Below the pieces are notes generated by a model that worked only from the letters and a program-made list of their open reading frames with translations, was not told where the DNA came from and made no database searches. A program made the position numbers and the translations under genes. From JAYPUG01 sp038117265 (GTDB taxonomy: Bacteria > Pseudomonadota > Alphaproteobacteria > UBA6615): a stretch of 36,731 nt of DNA. Where the stretch lies: contig JAYOFO010000021.1 in the NCBI GenBank assembly GCA_038117265.1, positions 1 through 36,731 on the forward strand, read 5' to 3'. This document shows, one piece after another, positions 1 through 8,269 of the stretch (position 1 is its first letter; the number at the start of each line of letters is the position of its first letter).

Positions 1-843
1 AAACGGCGCCGCGTCGCGCACCTTCGCCCAGAAGTCGCGCGAGGCGGCGGCGTCCAGCGTGCGGACCGCGCCCGCATCGCCGAGCAGCGCACACAGGGCC
101 CGGGTGCGGGCCTCGACCGACGGGACGAACCCCTCGATCCGCAGGGCCGTCACCGGCCCGCTCTCGTGGCCGGGCAGGTGGGCCGCGCCGGAGACCTCGT
201 GGCTGGAGTTCAGACCGCGCGCCATGGCCGCGACCGCGCCGGCATCGTCCAGCCCCTCGACGAGCACGGTAGCCTCGGTTTCCGCGGCTGGCAGCACCTT
301 GACGGTGATCTCGGTCATCGCAGCTAGCGTGCCGAACGAGCCGGTCAGCAGCTTCGACAGATCGTAGCCGGTGACGTTCTTGACCACACGCCCGCCGCTG
401 CGCACCAGCTCGCCGCGGCCGGTGACGCAGGCGAATCCCAGCACGTGATCGCGCGCGGCACCCGACTTCACCCGGCGCGGGCCGGCCAGGTTGCACGCCA
501 CCAGCCCGCCCAGGGTGCCGCCGTCCTGCCCGTACAGGCGCGCCCAGCGCGGCGGCTCGAAGGCCAGCATCTGGCCCTTCGCGGCCACCGCGGCCTCGAT
601 CTCGGCCACCGGCGTGCCGGCCCCGGCGGTCAGCACCAGCTCCTCGGGCTCGTACAGCGTGATGCCCGACAGGCCCGACAGGTCCAGGCCGTGCGCAACG
701 GTGCGGTTGACGTCGCCCATCGGCCGGCCGTAGCCGCGCTTGGTGCCGGTGCCCACGATCTCGATGGGGGTTTCCTCGGCGCTCGCCCAGGCCACCGCCT
801 CGACGACCTGCTCGACGGTCCCGGGCTGGAGAATCTCGGTCAT
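1..843 (-). CDS. glcE: Glycolate oxidase FAD-binding subunit GlcE (partial, C-terminus outside window)
   Basis: The gene runs off the left edge. The visible N-terminal ~280 residues form a PCMH-type FAD-binding domain, with a stretch GGTLGGLVACN-like around residues 85-100 and RVVKNVTGYDLSKLLTGSFG-like around residues 145-165, as in GlcE. GlcE works with GlcD and the iron-sulfur subunit GlcF at the inner membrane to oxidise glycolate to glyoxylate. The ATG at 841-843 lies 7 bp after the glcD stop, so the two are cotranscribed and probably translationally coupled. glcF would be expected just beyond the left edge. This is a confident family call from the sequence and the glcD neighbour; the truncation is only the window boundary. 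Confidence 0.88.
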   Translation of the reverse strand, partial: MTEILQPGTVEQVVEAVAWASAEETPIEIVGTGTKRGYGRPMGDVNRTVAHGLDLSGLSGITLYEPEELVLTAGAGTPVAEIEAAVAAKGQMLAFEPPRWARLYGQDGGTLGGLVACNLAGPRRVKSGAARDHVLGFACVTGRGELVRSGGRVVKNVTGYDLSKLLTGSFGTLAAMTEITVKVLPAAETEATVLVEGLDDAGAVAAMARGLNSSHEVSGAAHLPGHESGPVTALRIEGFVPSVEARTRALCALLGDAGAVRTLDAAASRDFWAKVRDAAPF

Positions 844-850
844 CGCGCGC

Positions 851-2338
851 TCAGAACCGGGGCAGATCGGGAAACGGCATCTGGCCGCGATGGATGTGCA
901 TCCGGCCCAGCTCGGCGCAGCGGTGCAGGGTCGGGAACACCTTGCCCGGGTTCAGCAGCTGGTTGGGGTCGAAGGCGCACTTCACGCGCTGCTGCTGCTT
1001 CAAATCCTCCTCGGTGAACACCTCTTCCATCAGGTCGCGCTTCTCGACCCCCACCCCGTGCTCGCCGGTCAGCACGCCGCCCACCTCGACGCACAGGCGC
1101 AAAATGTCGGCGCCGAACGCCTCGGCCGTCTCGAGCTCGCCCGGCTTATTGGCGTCGTACATGATCAGCGGGTGGAGGTTGCCGTCCCCGGCGTGGAACA
1201 CGTTGGCGACACCCAGCCCGTACTTCTCCGACAGTTGGGACATCCGCGCCAGCACCTCGGGCAGCCGGTGGCGCGGGATCGTGCCGTCCATGCAGTAGTA
1301 GTCGGGCGTCAGCCGGCCGATGGCCGGGAACGCAGCCTTGCGGCCGGCCCAGAAATTGAGGCGTTCGTCCTCGTTCTCGCTGACCCGGATCGCGACCGCC
1401 CCCAGACCCTCGGCGATCGCGCGCACCCGCTCGATCAGATAGTCGACCTCGACCGGCGGGCCGTCCAGTTCGACCAGCAGCAGCGCCTCGACATCGGGCG
1501 GATAGCCTGCATGCACGAAGGCCTCGGCCGCCTTAATCGCCGGCCGGTCCATCATCTCCATGCCGCCGGGAATGATGCCGGCGCCGATGATGTCGGCGAC
1601 GCACTGGCCGCCCGCCTCGCTCGACTGGAAGCCGATCATCAGCGCGCGCGCCGTGGTCGGCTTGGGCAGGATGCGCACGGTCACTTCCGTGATCACGCCC
1701 AAGAGCCCCTCCGAGCCGGTCATCAGGCCTAGCAGGTCGTAGCCCTCGGAATTCATGTGCTTGCCGCCGAGGCGCAGGATCTCGCCGTCGGGCAGCACCA
1801 TCTCGATGCCGAGGATGTTGTTGGTGGTCAGCCCGTATTTCAGGCAGTGCACGCCGCCCGAATTCTCGGCCACGTTGCCGCCGATGGTGCAGGCGATCTG
1901 GCTGGAGGGATCGGGCGCGTAGTAATAGCCGTCCGCCTCCACCGCCGTGGTTATGCCCAGGTTGGTCACGCCCGGCTGGACGCGCGCGCAACGGTTCGCA
2001 TAGTCGATCTCGAGCACCCGGTTGAACTTGCCCATGCCCAGGGTGATCGCATCAGCCGCCGGCAGCGCACCGCCCGACAGCGAGGTGCCGGCGCCGCGCG
2101 GCACGATCTTCACCCCGTTCGCGTTGCAGTAGCGCATGACCGCGCTGACCTGCGCGACCGTCTCGGGCAGGACGACGATCAGCGGCATGTTGCGGTAGGC
2201 CGTCAGCCCGTCGGATTCGTAGACCCGCATCTCGGCCGCGTCGGCGATCACGCCGGCGCCCGGCACCATCGCGCGCATCGCCGCGACGATCTCGGCGCGG
2301 CGGGCGATCACGCCGGCATCGGGTTCGGGCATCAGCAT
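851..2338 (-). CDS. glcD: Glycolate oxidase subunit GlcD (FAD-linked oxidase)
   Basis: The 495-residue protein has the usual GlcD length. Its N-terminal FAD-binding PCMH domain includes IVPRGAGTSLSGGALP at about residues 77-92 and a long flavin-contact stretch around ACTIGGNVAENSGGVHCLKYG. The FAD-oxidase C-terminal domain carries the HAGDGNLHP motif and ends with the GEHGVGVEKR and FDPNQLLNPGK signatures of the VAO/D-lactate dehydrogenase-like family. It is the catalytic flavoprotein that oxidises glycolate (or D-lactate-like 2-hydroxyacids). The ATG at 2336-2338 has a GGAG 8 nt upstream; an alternative ATG lies two codons on. It is transcribed into glcE 7 bp downstream. The substrate is inferred from the glcDE pairing; a D-lactate dehydrogenase role cannot be excluded. 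Confidence 0.9.
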   Translation of the reverse strand: MLMPEPDAGVIARRAEIVAAMRAMVPGAGVIADAAEMRVYESDGLTAYRNMPLIVVLPETVAQVSAVMRYCNANGVKIVPRGAGTSLSGGALPAADAITLGMGKFNRVLEIDYANRCARVQPGVTNLGITTAVEADGYYYAPDPSSQIACTIGGNVAENSGGVHCLKYGLTTNNILGIEMVLPDGEILRLGGKHMNSEGYDLLGLMTGSEGLLGVITEVTVRILPKPTTARALMIGFQSSEAGGQCVADIIGAGIIPGGMEMMDRPAIKAAEAFVHAGYPPDVEALLLVELDGPPVEVDYLIERVRAIAEGLGAVAIRVSENEDERLNFWAGRKAAFPAIGRLTPDYYCMDGTIPRHRLPEVLARMSQLSEKYGLGVANVFHAGDGNLHPLIMYDANKPGELETAEAFGADILRLCVEVGGVLTGEHGVGVEKRDLMEEVFTEEDLKQQQRVKCAFDPNQLLNPGKVFPTLHRCAELGRMHIHRGQMPFPDLPRF

Positions 2339-2388
2339 GGTGCGGGCTCCGTCATTACCGGGCCTGAGTATAGCGGGGTCCGGGCAAC

Positions 2389-2415
2389 AAAAAACCGCGC
2401 ACGAAGCGCGGTTTT
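2389..2415 (-). terminator. Rho-independent terminator of rpmJ
   Basis: A perfect 10-bp inverted repeat (2391-2400 with 2406-2415, 5-nt loop) is followed on the minus strand by a T-rich tract. It lies 45 bp beyond the rpmJ stop codon and just before glcD, so it separates rpmJ transcription from glcDE. Confidence 0.85.
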
Positions 2416-2457
2416 CGCCATTCCCCGCACCCGATCGGGCGGGGACGCGGGGCCCGG

Positions 2458-2583
2458 TCAGCCCTGGCGCGCCTTAAAACGGGGGTTGCGCTTGTTGATC
2501 ACGTAGATGCGACCGCGCCGGCGCACGACCTGGCAGCCGCGACCGCGCTTTTTCAGTGTCTTCAGCGAACTTGCGACCTTCAT
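2458..2583 (-). CDS. rpmJ: 50S ribosomal protein L36
   Basis: The 41-residue, very basic protein begins MKVASSLKTLKKRGRGCQ and ends YVINKRNPRFKARQG, the standard alphaproteobacterial L36 form that lacks the four-Cys zinc ribbon of shorter L36 proteins (one Cys remains). It binds 23S rRNA in the large subunit. The ATG at 2581-2583 has a GGGAG Shine-Dalgarno about 8 nt upstream. It is a single-gene unit with its own promoter and 3' terminator. The terminator-like hairpin in its short leader is unusual and is listed separately. Confidence 0.95.
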   Translation of the reverse strand: MKVASSLKTLKKRGRGCQVVRRRGRIYVINKRNPRFKARQG

Positions 2584-2601
2584 GGGACCACTCCCGTCGA
2601 T

Positions 2602-2624
2602 AAAAAACCCGCCCGAAGGGGCGG
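2602..2624 (-). promoter_or_regulatory. Terminator-like hairpin in the rpmJ leader (possible attenuator)
   Basis: A 6-bp GC stem (2609-2614 with 2619-2624, 4-nt loop CTTC on the minus strand) is followed on the minus strand by a G and six T residues (2607-2602). The T-run ends 18 bp before the rpmJ ATG and just before its Shine-Dalgarno. The promoter candidate upstream places the hairpin at the 5' end of the transcript. The structure is seen directly; an attenuation function is inference. Confidence 0.55.
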
Positions 2625-2635
2625 AAACGCGGCGG

Positions 2636-2664
2636 AAACTAGCCGTGCGGGGCCGGGGTGTCAA
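2636..2664 (-). promoter_or_regulatory. Sigma-70-type promoter for rpmJ
   Basis: On the minus strand a perfect -35 TTGACA (2664-2659) is followed by a 17-nt spacer and TAGTTT (2641-2636). Predicted transcription starts near 2629, giving a leader of about 46 nt that consists mostly of the hairpin and the Shine-Dalgarno. Confidence 0.6.
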
Positions 2665-2756
2665 TGGGGCAGTCCCGCTCCCAAAGGCTGAAACTGTGGA
2701 CTTGCCGGCCGGATGTCTTAGATGTGCCGGCAAACACCCCAACGAAGAGGTGCGCC

Positions 2757-3227
2757 ATGCGTCGCCTGATCATCCTTGCCATCACCCACGGCGGCGCGCT
2801 GGCCGTCGGTTTCGCGCTGGGTATCTTCCTCCTGCCGATCCTCACCGCCCCGGATTCGCCCGATGCGGCGATGCTCGAGCAAAAGGCGCAATCGGCGCTG
2901 TTTACCGGGGATTTCTCGCGCGACCTGCGCGGCAGCGACTTCCTGCATTGGGGCGAGGGTCGCGTCAGCGTCACCGCGACCCAGATCGTGCAAGAGGGAA
3001 AACTCGCCGCGGGGCCGGACTACAAGCTCTACCTCGTCCCCCAGTTCGTCGCGCACGAGGACGAGTTCCTGCCGATCAAGGACTCCGCGGTCCAGATCGG
3101 CGACGTAAAGACGTTCGGCGGTTTCCTGATCGACGTACCCGACGGCGTGGACGTATCGGCCTACACGACCGTGCTGGTCTGGTGCGAGGCCTTCTCGGAG
3201 TTCATCACGGCCGCGAAGTACCGCTGA
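2757..3227 (+). CDS. DM13-domain protein, membrane anchored
   Basis: The 156-residue protein has an N-terminal hydrophobic segment (about residues 4-26), a signal anchor or uncleaved signal. A DM13 domain follows, seen in FLHWGEGRVSV, PDYKLYLVPQF, VGDV-like IGDVKTFGGF and the terminal VLVWCEAFSEFI. The conserved WC cysteine near the C-terminus is typical of DM13, a family proposed to act in electron transfer or redox chemistry outside the cytoplasm. The chosen ATG has a GAAGAGG Shine-Dalgarno; a longer reading starting at 2658 would include non-coding sequence. It is convergent with the AhpD-like gene, 6 bp away. The family is recognised, but no specific role is known. Confidence 0.75.
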   Translation: MRRLIILAITHGGALAVGFALGIFLLPILTAPDSPDAAMLEQKAQSALFTGDFSRDLRGSDFLHWGEGRVSVTATQIVQEGKLAAGPDYKLYLVPQFVAHEDEFLPIKDSAVQIGDVKTFGGFLIDVPDGVDVSAYTTVLVWCEAFSEFITAAKYR

Positions 3228-3233
3228 GCCACA

Positions 3234-3815
3234 TCACCGTGCCTTGGCGTGGTATTCCGGGTTCGGCATGCGGTCCAGCGCCGTCGAGGCCCGGTTGGTC
3301 ATGTTGAAGAAGGCCGCGACGCAGGCGATGTCCATGATGTCGCGATCGGAGAAACCCGCGTCGCGCAGCGCCTGGCGGTCGGCCTCCACCACCTCGGCCG
3401 GGGTCTTCGTCATCTTCACCGCGAAGTCGAGCATGGCAAGCTGGCGCGCCGGGATGTCTGCCGCGCGATAGTTGATCGCCATCAGCTCGCCCAGCGCGGG
3501 ATCGCCCGACAGCTCGCGCACCCCCGCCCCATGGGCGACGACACAGTAGAAGCACTTGTTCTCCGACGACACGGCGGTTGCGATCATCTCGCGCTCAAGC
3601 TTGGTCAGGCCCGATTCCGACAGCATCAGCTCGTTGTACATGGCGATGAAGGCGCGCAACCGCTCGGGCGCGGCGGCATAGCTCCGCAGCACGTTCGGAA
3701 CCATCCCCAGCTTCTCCTGGCAGATCGCGAAATACTTCTGCAGGTCGGGGTCGAGTTCCGCGGTCTCGGGGACCGGCACGTCGATGGCGTGAATGTGGTC
3801 GGGCTGGGCGCTCAT
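3234..3815 (-). CDS. AhpD-like (carboxymuconolactone decarboxylase family) peroxidase-related protein
   Basis: The 193-residue, all-helical protein carries the AhpD-type redox motif ENKCFYCVVAH (Cys88, Cys91, His95), in which the CxxC pair and the following His form the alkylhydroperoxidase active site. Length and layout match the 'uncharacterised peroxidase-related enzyme' subfamily. Start choice: an in-frame ATG at 3828-3830 exists, but the ATG at 3813-3815 has a GGAGAG Shine-Dalgarno 7 nt upstream that would lie inside the coding region of the longer form. It stands alone, divergent from the oxygenase gene at 3925. It probably detoxifies hydroperoxides in the cytoplasm; the substrate is unknown. 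Confidence 0.8.
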   Translation of the reverse strand: MSAQPDHIHAIDVPVPETAELDPDLQKYFAICQEKLGMVPNVLRSYAAAPERLRAFIAMYNELMLSESGLTKLEREMIATAVSSENKCFYCVVAHGAGVRELSGDPALGELMAINYRAADIPARQLAMLDFAVKMTKTPAEVVEADRQALRDAGFSDRDIMDIACVAAFFNMTNRASTALDRMPNPEYHAKAR

Positions 3816-3924
3816 CGGGTCTCTCCGCATTCCGGGGGAATTACCCGCGCATTATATGTGAAATCGCACGCCGGGCCGATCTGTGCGAAGATGTCGCGAT
3901 GCGATTGTCGGGAGGAACGACGCC

Positions 3925-4953
3925 ATGAGCGCTGCCGAAGACGTGCTCGCCAGCACCACCGCCGGCGGACAGATTCCCATCCTCGATGCGGGCCCCTATT
4001 TCGCGGGCGACGAACGCGCGCTGGACCCGCTGGCCGATGCCGTGCGCGACGCGCAGGAGAATATCGGCTTCTACTACCTGACCAACCACGGCGTTTCGGC
4101 CGAGCTAATCGAACGCACCTTCGATGCCGTCGGGCGGTTCTTCGCCCTGCCCGAGGCAGAGAAGCTGGCGCTCAAGGTCAACGAGCACCAGATCGGCTAC
4201 ATCCCGCCCAAGGCCTCGATCCTCAAGACCTCGGGCATCGAGGACAACACCAAGCCCGACACCAACGAGGCGTTCCAGGTGATGCGCGACCGCGGGCCGG
4301 ACGACCCCAAGGTGCAGGTTGGCATCCGCTTCAACGCGCTGAACCAGTGGCCGGCCGAGGAACGGGTTCCGGGGCTGCGGGCCACCCTGCTGGCCTATCA
4401 CGACACGATGGAGCGGCTCGGCTGGCGCATGCTGCCCGTCTATGCGCGCGCGCTCGGCCTGCCGGCCGACCACCTGTTCAGGTTCTTTCGCGATCCGCAC
4501 TTCATCAACCGCAACGCGCACTACGCGCCGGGCAAGGGCGAGCCGGGCCAGCACGGGCTGGGGGCCCATTCCGACCACAGCTTCATGACCTTCCTGCCCC
4601 TGTCCAAGGTGCCCGGGCTGCAGGTGAAGACCCAGGACGGAGACTGGATCGACGCGCCCTATGTGCCGGGCACCATGCTGATCAACACCGGCGAGTTCCT
4701 GAACCGCTGGTCGAACGGCCGGTTTATCGCCACGCCGCACCGCGTGACGATCCCCGAGCAGGACCGGCTGACCATCACCTTCTTCTACAATCCGAGCGAC
4801 GAGACGGTGAACGAGCCCTTCGCGACCTGCGTCGGGCCCGGCAACCCGCCGCGCTTCGAGCCGGTGACCTTTTTGCAATACTTGACGGACTATGCTGAAG
4901 GTAACTACCTCCATCAGGCGGAGTATGCGCGCCACAAGGCGCAGCGGGGCTAA
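3925..4953 (+). CDS. 2-oxoglutarate/Fe(II)-dependent dioxygenase, isopenicillin N synthase family
   Basis: The 342-residue protein has a DIOX_N N-terminal domain (about residues 17-130, including NIGFYYLTNHGV) and a C-terminal 2OG-Fe(II) domain (about 190-300). The iron facial triad is His215 and Asp217 (AHSDHSF) plus His272 (TPHRV). Arg281 of RLTITFF is the expected 2-oxoglutarate carboxylate ligand. The ATG was chosen because GGAGGA lies 8 nt upstream; an upstream in-frame ATG at 3883 lacks such a site. Members hydroxylate or desaturate small molecules in the cytoplasm. No biosynthetic cluster surrounds it, so the substrate cannot be named. Confidence 0.85.
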   Translation: MSAAEDVLASTTAGGQIPILDAGPYFAGDERALDPLADAVRDAQENIGFYYLTNHGVSAELIERTFDAVGRFFALPEAEKLALKVNEHQIGYIPPKASILKTSGIEDNTKPDTNEAFQVMRDRGPDDPKVQVGIRFNALNQWPAEERVPGLRATLLAYHDTMERLGWRMLPVYARALGLPADHLFRFFRDPHFINRNAHYAPGKGEPGQHGLGAHSDHSFMTFLPLSKVPGLQVKTQDGDWIDAPYVPGTMLINTGEFLNRWSNGRFIATPHRVTIPEQDRLTITFFYNPSDETVNEPFATCVGPGNPPRFEPVTFLQYLTDYAEGNYLHQAEYARHKAQRG

Positions 4954-5004
4954 TCGGCCCACCGTGCCCGACCGGGCGTGCGTGAATTTGACCGGAGCAA
5001 GAGC

Positions 5005-5982
5005 GTGAGCGACCAGCTTCCGTGGAACCTGAACCTTGGGGGCCATCCGGGTCCCGACGACGTGCCCTTCGATCTCAAGCGCACGCTCTCGTCGGTGGTC
5101 GCGCTGCGCTCCCATGTTCCCGACGACGCCTTCACGGCCCCGATCCTGGGCACCGAACGCGAGGGGCAGGGCGTTGTGATCGACGCGAACGGCCTTGTCC
5201 TGACGATCGGCTACCTGGTCACCGAGGCGGAGGACGTCTGGCTGATCGACAACCGCAATGCCGCCCACCCGGCGCATGTGGTCGGCTACGACCAGGAGAC
5301 CGGCTTCGGACTCGTCCAGGTGCTGGGCGGCTGGAACCTGCCGGCGCTCGAGCTGGGCGATTCCGACAGCGTCGTCACCGGCGATTCGGTGATCGTGGCC
5401 GGCCAGGGCGGGCGCGAGGCAGCCATCAACGCACAGGTCATCTCGGTCCGCGAATTCGCGGGCTCCTGGGAATACGTCCTCGACGAGGCGATCTTCACCG
5501 TTCCCGCCCATCCGCGCTGGAGCGGAGCGGCCGTGATCGGCAGCACCGGTCGCCTGCTGGGCATCGGCTCACTCTACATCCAGCAGGCTGCGGGCGACGA
5601 GGACGAGATCGACGGCAACATGATCGTGCCGATCAACCTGCTCAAGCCGATCCTCTCGGAGATGGTCGCCTATGGGCGCCGGCGCAGCGCGCCCCGTCCG
5701 TGGCTCGGCATGACCACCGCCGAGGCCGAGAACCATCTGGTGGTGGCCGGCGTGGCCGAGGGCGGCCCGGCGATGCGGGGCGGGGTCGAGCCGGGCGACA
5801 TCGTGCTGGGCGTCGACGGCGAACAGGTCTCGGGCCTTTCGACCCTGTTCCGCCACATCTGGTCGCTGGGCGATGCAGGCGTCGCGGTGCCGCTGTCGCT
5901 GCATCGCGACGGGCGGGTCGTTAACGTCACCGTCCAGAGCGCCGCGCGCGGCGACTTCCTCAAGAAGCCCCGCGTCAACTAG
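5005..5982 (+). CDS. HtrA-like trypsin-fold pseudoprotease with C-terminal PDZ domain
   Basis: The 325-residue protein aligns with DegP/HtrA: a trypsin-like domain (about residues 25-225) followed by one PDZ domain (about 230-315, with WLGM and GGVEPGDIVLGVDGE). The catalytic triad is broken. The His of the usual TxxHV motif is Tyr70 (VLTIGYLV), the Asp of DLAVLKV is Gly100 (TGFGLVQV), and only Ser173 (RWSGAAV, for NSGGPL) remains. There is no signal peptide or membrane segment, so it should be cytoplasmic, unlike DegP. The start is GTG at 5005 with GGAG 8 nt upstream; a GTG at 4978 lacks a site. Its stop overlaps that of the convergent phosphoesterase within CTAG. It may act as a chaperone, scaffold or peptide binder; this is inference. 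Confidence 0.82.
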   Translation: MSDQLPWNLNLGGHPGPDDVPFDLKRTLSSVVALRSHVPDDAFTAPILGTEREGQGVVIDANGLVLTIGYLVTEAEDVWLIDNRNAAHPAHVVGYDQETGFGLVQVLGGWNLPALELGDSDSVVTGDSVIVAGQGGREAAINAQVISVREFAGSWEYVLDEAIFTVPAHPRWSGAAVIGSTGRLLGIGSLYIQQAAGDEDEIDGNMIVPINLLKPILSEMVAYGRRRSAPRPWLGMTTAEAENHLVVAGVAEGGPAMRGGVEPGDIVLGVDGEQVSGLSTLFRHIWSLGDAGVAVPLSLHRDGRVVNVTVQSAARGDFLKKPRVN

Positions 5983-6940
5983 CCGCCGGCGTCGCCGGGC
6001 CCGAACGCCTCGATCGCGAACACCGTGGGTGCGCGCGGGTCGATCCGCACGCGCACGGCGCGGATATCAGCGGCACCCGGCACCTCGATCGGGAAGGCGT
6101 TATCCAGAATCGTCCCGCCCGGACCGAAGAATGGCGTGTCGACGGTGAATTCGTGGCCGTCGCCATGAACCACCAGCACCGGCCCGCCATAGGCTTCGGC
6201 ACCCTCCGAGATGGCGGCGAGAATCCGGCGGAAACCGCCCCCGATCCCGTAGAGCAGGTAGGGGTCGGCATGGATCGCCAGGACCTGCGCCTGCGCGCCT
6301 TCCCGCCGCGCCAGGTCGAAGGCGGATGCGATCCACGCCGCGCTCGCCGGGTCGCGCCGCGCGTGCTCCGCCAAGGCGGCCGGGTCTCCAGGGTCGCGCC
6401 CGTTGTTCGAGCCGACCACATGCGCCGTGGCGAACCGCACACCGGCGATCCGCCAGCGCGCGTTCTCGACCATCTCGGGATACGCCGGGTCGAGGTCGGA
6501 CTGCCGCTCGAGCGCGATCGGCGCGCGGCCGATGCTGCGCGGCCCGGGAAAGAACATGGCGCGCAGGGCGGCGAGCCGCTCGCGCGCATCATAGCCCCCG
6601 GCCGAAGGCCGGTGACAGTCTGTCCACTCATTGTCGCCGGGCGTGTAGACGAGCGGGCCGGCCACACCGTTCATGTGGTCGTGCTGGCGCAGCAACCTGG
6701 CATCGCTGCAGGGCGTCCCACCCCCCTTGATTTCGCCGACATGGATCGTCACGTCGGGCGCCCTCTCTCCGATCGCATCGAGCAGCGCCTCGAACGGCGC
6801 GGCATCCCGGTCGCGGTAGGGCATGTCGCCCAACGCCACGAACGTCACCGGCGTGGGGTCGGGAGAGACGCGATCCGGATGGGTTCGGACGCCGTGCAGG
6901 CCGACAGGATGGCCGCACCGGCAATCACGGCACAGCGCAC
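5979..6940 (-). pseudogene. Lipoprotein metallophosphoesterase, frameshifted after the signal peptide
   Basis: Two reading frames join into one protein. From GTG at 6938-6940, with GGGAGG 7 nt upstream, the first frame encodes a lipoprotein signal peptide ending in the lipobox LSAC at about residue 14, and stops at 6845. The second frame, one base off, begins near 6860 with VTFVALGDMPYRD and continues to the stop at 5979. It carries metallophosphoesterase features: GDMPY near the start, TPGDNEW, and a late VVHGDGHEF. A single missing base, perhaps in the CCCC run near 6855, would explain the break. It may be a true pseudogene, a sequencing error, or an intact shorter cytoplasmic protein from an internal GTG. 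Confidence 0.68.
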
Positions 6941-6969
6941 CGCATGGCCTCCCACCGGGCGTTGAAATT

Positions 6970-6988
6970 CGGACCGTTTCACGGTCCG
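6970..6988. repeat. Short perfect inverted repeat between the phosphoesterase and aapJ
   Basis: A 7-bp perfect inverted repeat with a 5-nt loop (6970-6976 with 6982-6988) lies 30 bp upstream of the phosphoesterase GTG and about 160 bp upstream of aapJ. It could be an operator or an mRNA leader hairpin. It has no T-run. No other structure is evident in the 208-bp intergenic region. Confidence 0.35.
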
Positions 6989-7148
6989 GACTATAGCCAT
7001 GGCGGGCGATTTTCGGCACGCACCCCCCGTCAATTTTTTCAACAACGCGGTTGTCGGCCACCAAAAGGTCTGGGCAAGATTGGGCCAACGAATAAGAACC
7101 GAATCAAACGGGGGAAACCTCGCGGCCAGAAACCAGGGAGTCACAGAC

Positions 7149-8180
7149 ATGAAAGCTAAATACCTCACCGGCATCGCGGCCATCGCGGGCCTCATGGTGT
7201 TCTCGGGTGTCGCCAACGACGCTCACGCCGCCACGCTCGACGACGTCAAGGCGGCCGGCGTGCTCAAATGCGGCATCAACACCGGCCTGCCCGGCTTCGC
7301 CTACACCGACGACAGCGGCAAATGGACCGGGTTCGACGTGGCCTACTGCCGAGCACTGGCGGGTGCGGTGCTCGGTGATGCGGACAAGATCGAGTTCGTC
7401 AACCTGACGGGCGCCAACCGCTTTCCGGCGCTGCAGTCCGGCGAGATCGACGTCCTGTCGCGCAACACCACATGGACCTTCTCGCGCGATGTCGACCTGG
7501 GCTTTACGTTCATCGGCGCAAACTACTATGACGGCCAGGGCTTCATCGGCCGCAAATCGCTCGGAGTGACCAGCGCCAAGCAGCTCGACGGCGCCTCGGT
7601 CTGCATCCAGACCGGCACGACGACGGAGAAGAACCTCGCCGACTTCTTCCGCATCAACAACATCAGCTACGAAGCGGTGCCGATCGAGACCAACTCCGAG
7701 GCCCGCACGGCGTACGAGGCGGAGCGTTGCGACGTCTACACGACCGACGCGTCGGGCCTCGCGGCGACGAAGTCGACCTTCGACGACGCCGACAAGCACA
7801 TGGTGTTCCCCGAGATCGTGTCGAAGGAGCCGCTGGGGCCCCTCGTGCGCCAGGGCGACGATCAGTGGGCGGACATCGCGCGCTGGACGCTCAACGCCCT
7901 GATCTCGGCCGAGGAGTTCGGCGTGACCCAGGCCAATGTCGAGAAGATGGCCGAGGGGACCGAGAACCCCGAAATTAACCGGATGCTCGGCTCCGAGGGC
8001 TCGCTGGGCGAGATGCTCGGCCTGTCCAAGGACTGGGCCGTGCACGCGATCAAGGCGGAAGGCAACTACGCCGAGATCTTCGACAAGTATGTCGGGCCAA
8101 ACACGCCGCTGGGCCTCGCGCGCGGCATCAACGCCCTCTACAAGGACGGCGGCATCCTCTATTCGCCGCCCTTCCGTTAG
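7149..8180 (+). CDS. aapJ: General L-amino-acid ABC transporter, periplasmic binding protein
   Basis: The 343-residue protein starts with a clear signal peptide (MKAKYLTGIAAIAG..., cleavage after AHA at about residue 27). The mature part is a type-3 solute-binding fold, with TLDDVKAAGVLKCGIN, GFDVAYCRALAGAVLGD and VCIQTGTTTEKNL, highly characteristic of AapJ/BztA. It captures a broad range of L-amino acids in the periplasm and delivers them to AapQM. The ATG has GGGAG 8 nt upstream. It is the first gene of aapJQMP. A strong hairpin directly after the stop separates it from aapQ and probably raises its mRNA level over the membrane components. Confidence 0.93.
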   Translation: MKAKYLTGIAAIAGLMVFSGVANDAHAATLDDVKAAGVLKCGINTGLPGFAYTDDSGKWTGFDVAYCRALAGAVLGDADKIEFVNLTGANRFPALQSGEIDVLSRNTTWTFSRDVDLGFTFIGANYYDGQGFIGRKSLGVTSAKQLDGASVCIQTGTTTEKNLADFFRINNISYEAVPIETNSEARTAYEAERCDVYTTDASGLAATKSTFDDADKHMVFPEIVSKEPLGPLVRQGDDQWADIARWTLNALISAEEFGVTQANVEKMAEGTENPEINRMLGSEGSLGEMLGLSKDWAVHAIKAEGNYAEIFDKYVGPNTPLGLARGINALYKDGGILYSPPFR

Positions 8181-8198
8181 GCCGTACCCACTGCTGAC

Positions 8199-8224
8199 GG
8201 CCCGCCGGGCATTCCCGGCGGGCC
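8199..8224 (+). promoter_or_regulatory. aapJ-aapQ intercistronic hairpin
   Basis: A perfect 11-bp GC-rich stem (8199-8209 with 8214-8224, loop CATT) starts 19 bp after the aapJ stop. There is no T-run, so it is more likely an mRNA 3'-end stabiliser or weak attenuator giving excess binding protein than a full terminator. The structure is direct; the function is inferred from similar transporter operons. Confidence 0.65.
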
Positions 8225-8269
8225 AACGGCTCCCCTGACGCCCGAATCCTCTTCGAAGGCGGACGCGGT

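Noticed and set aside
4105..5511. Long minus-strand open frame (468 codons) opposite the oxygenase and pseudoprotease genes
   Set aside because: It is a GC-rich antisense shadow spanning two well-supported plus-strand genes; its sequence has no recognisable domain.
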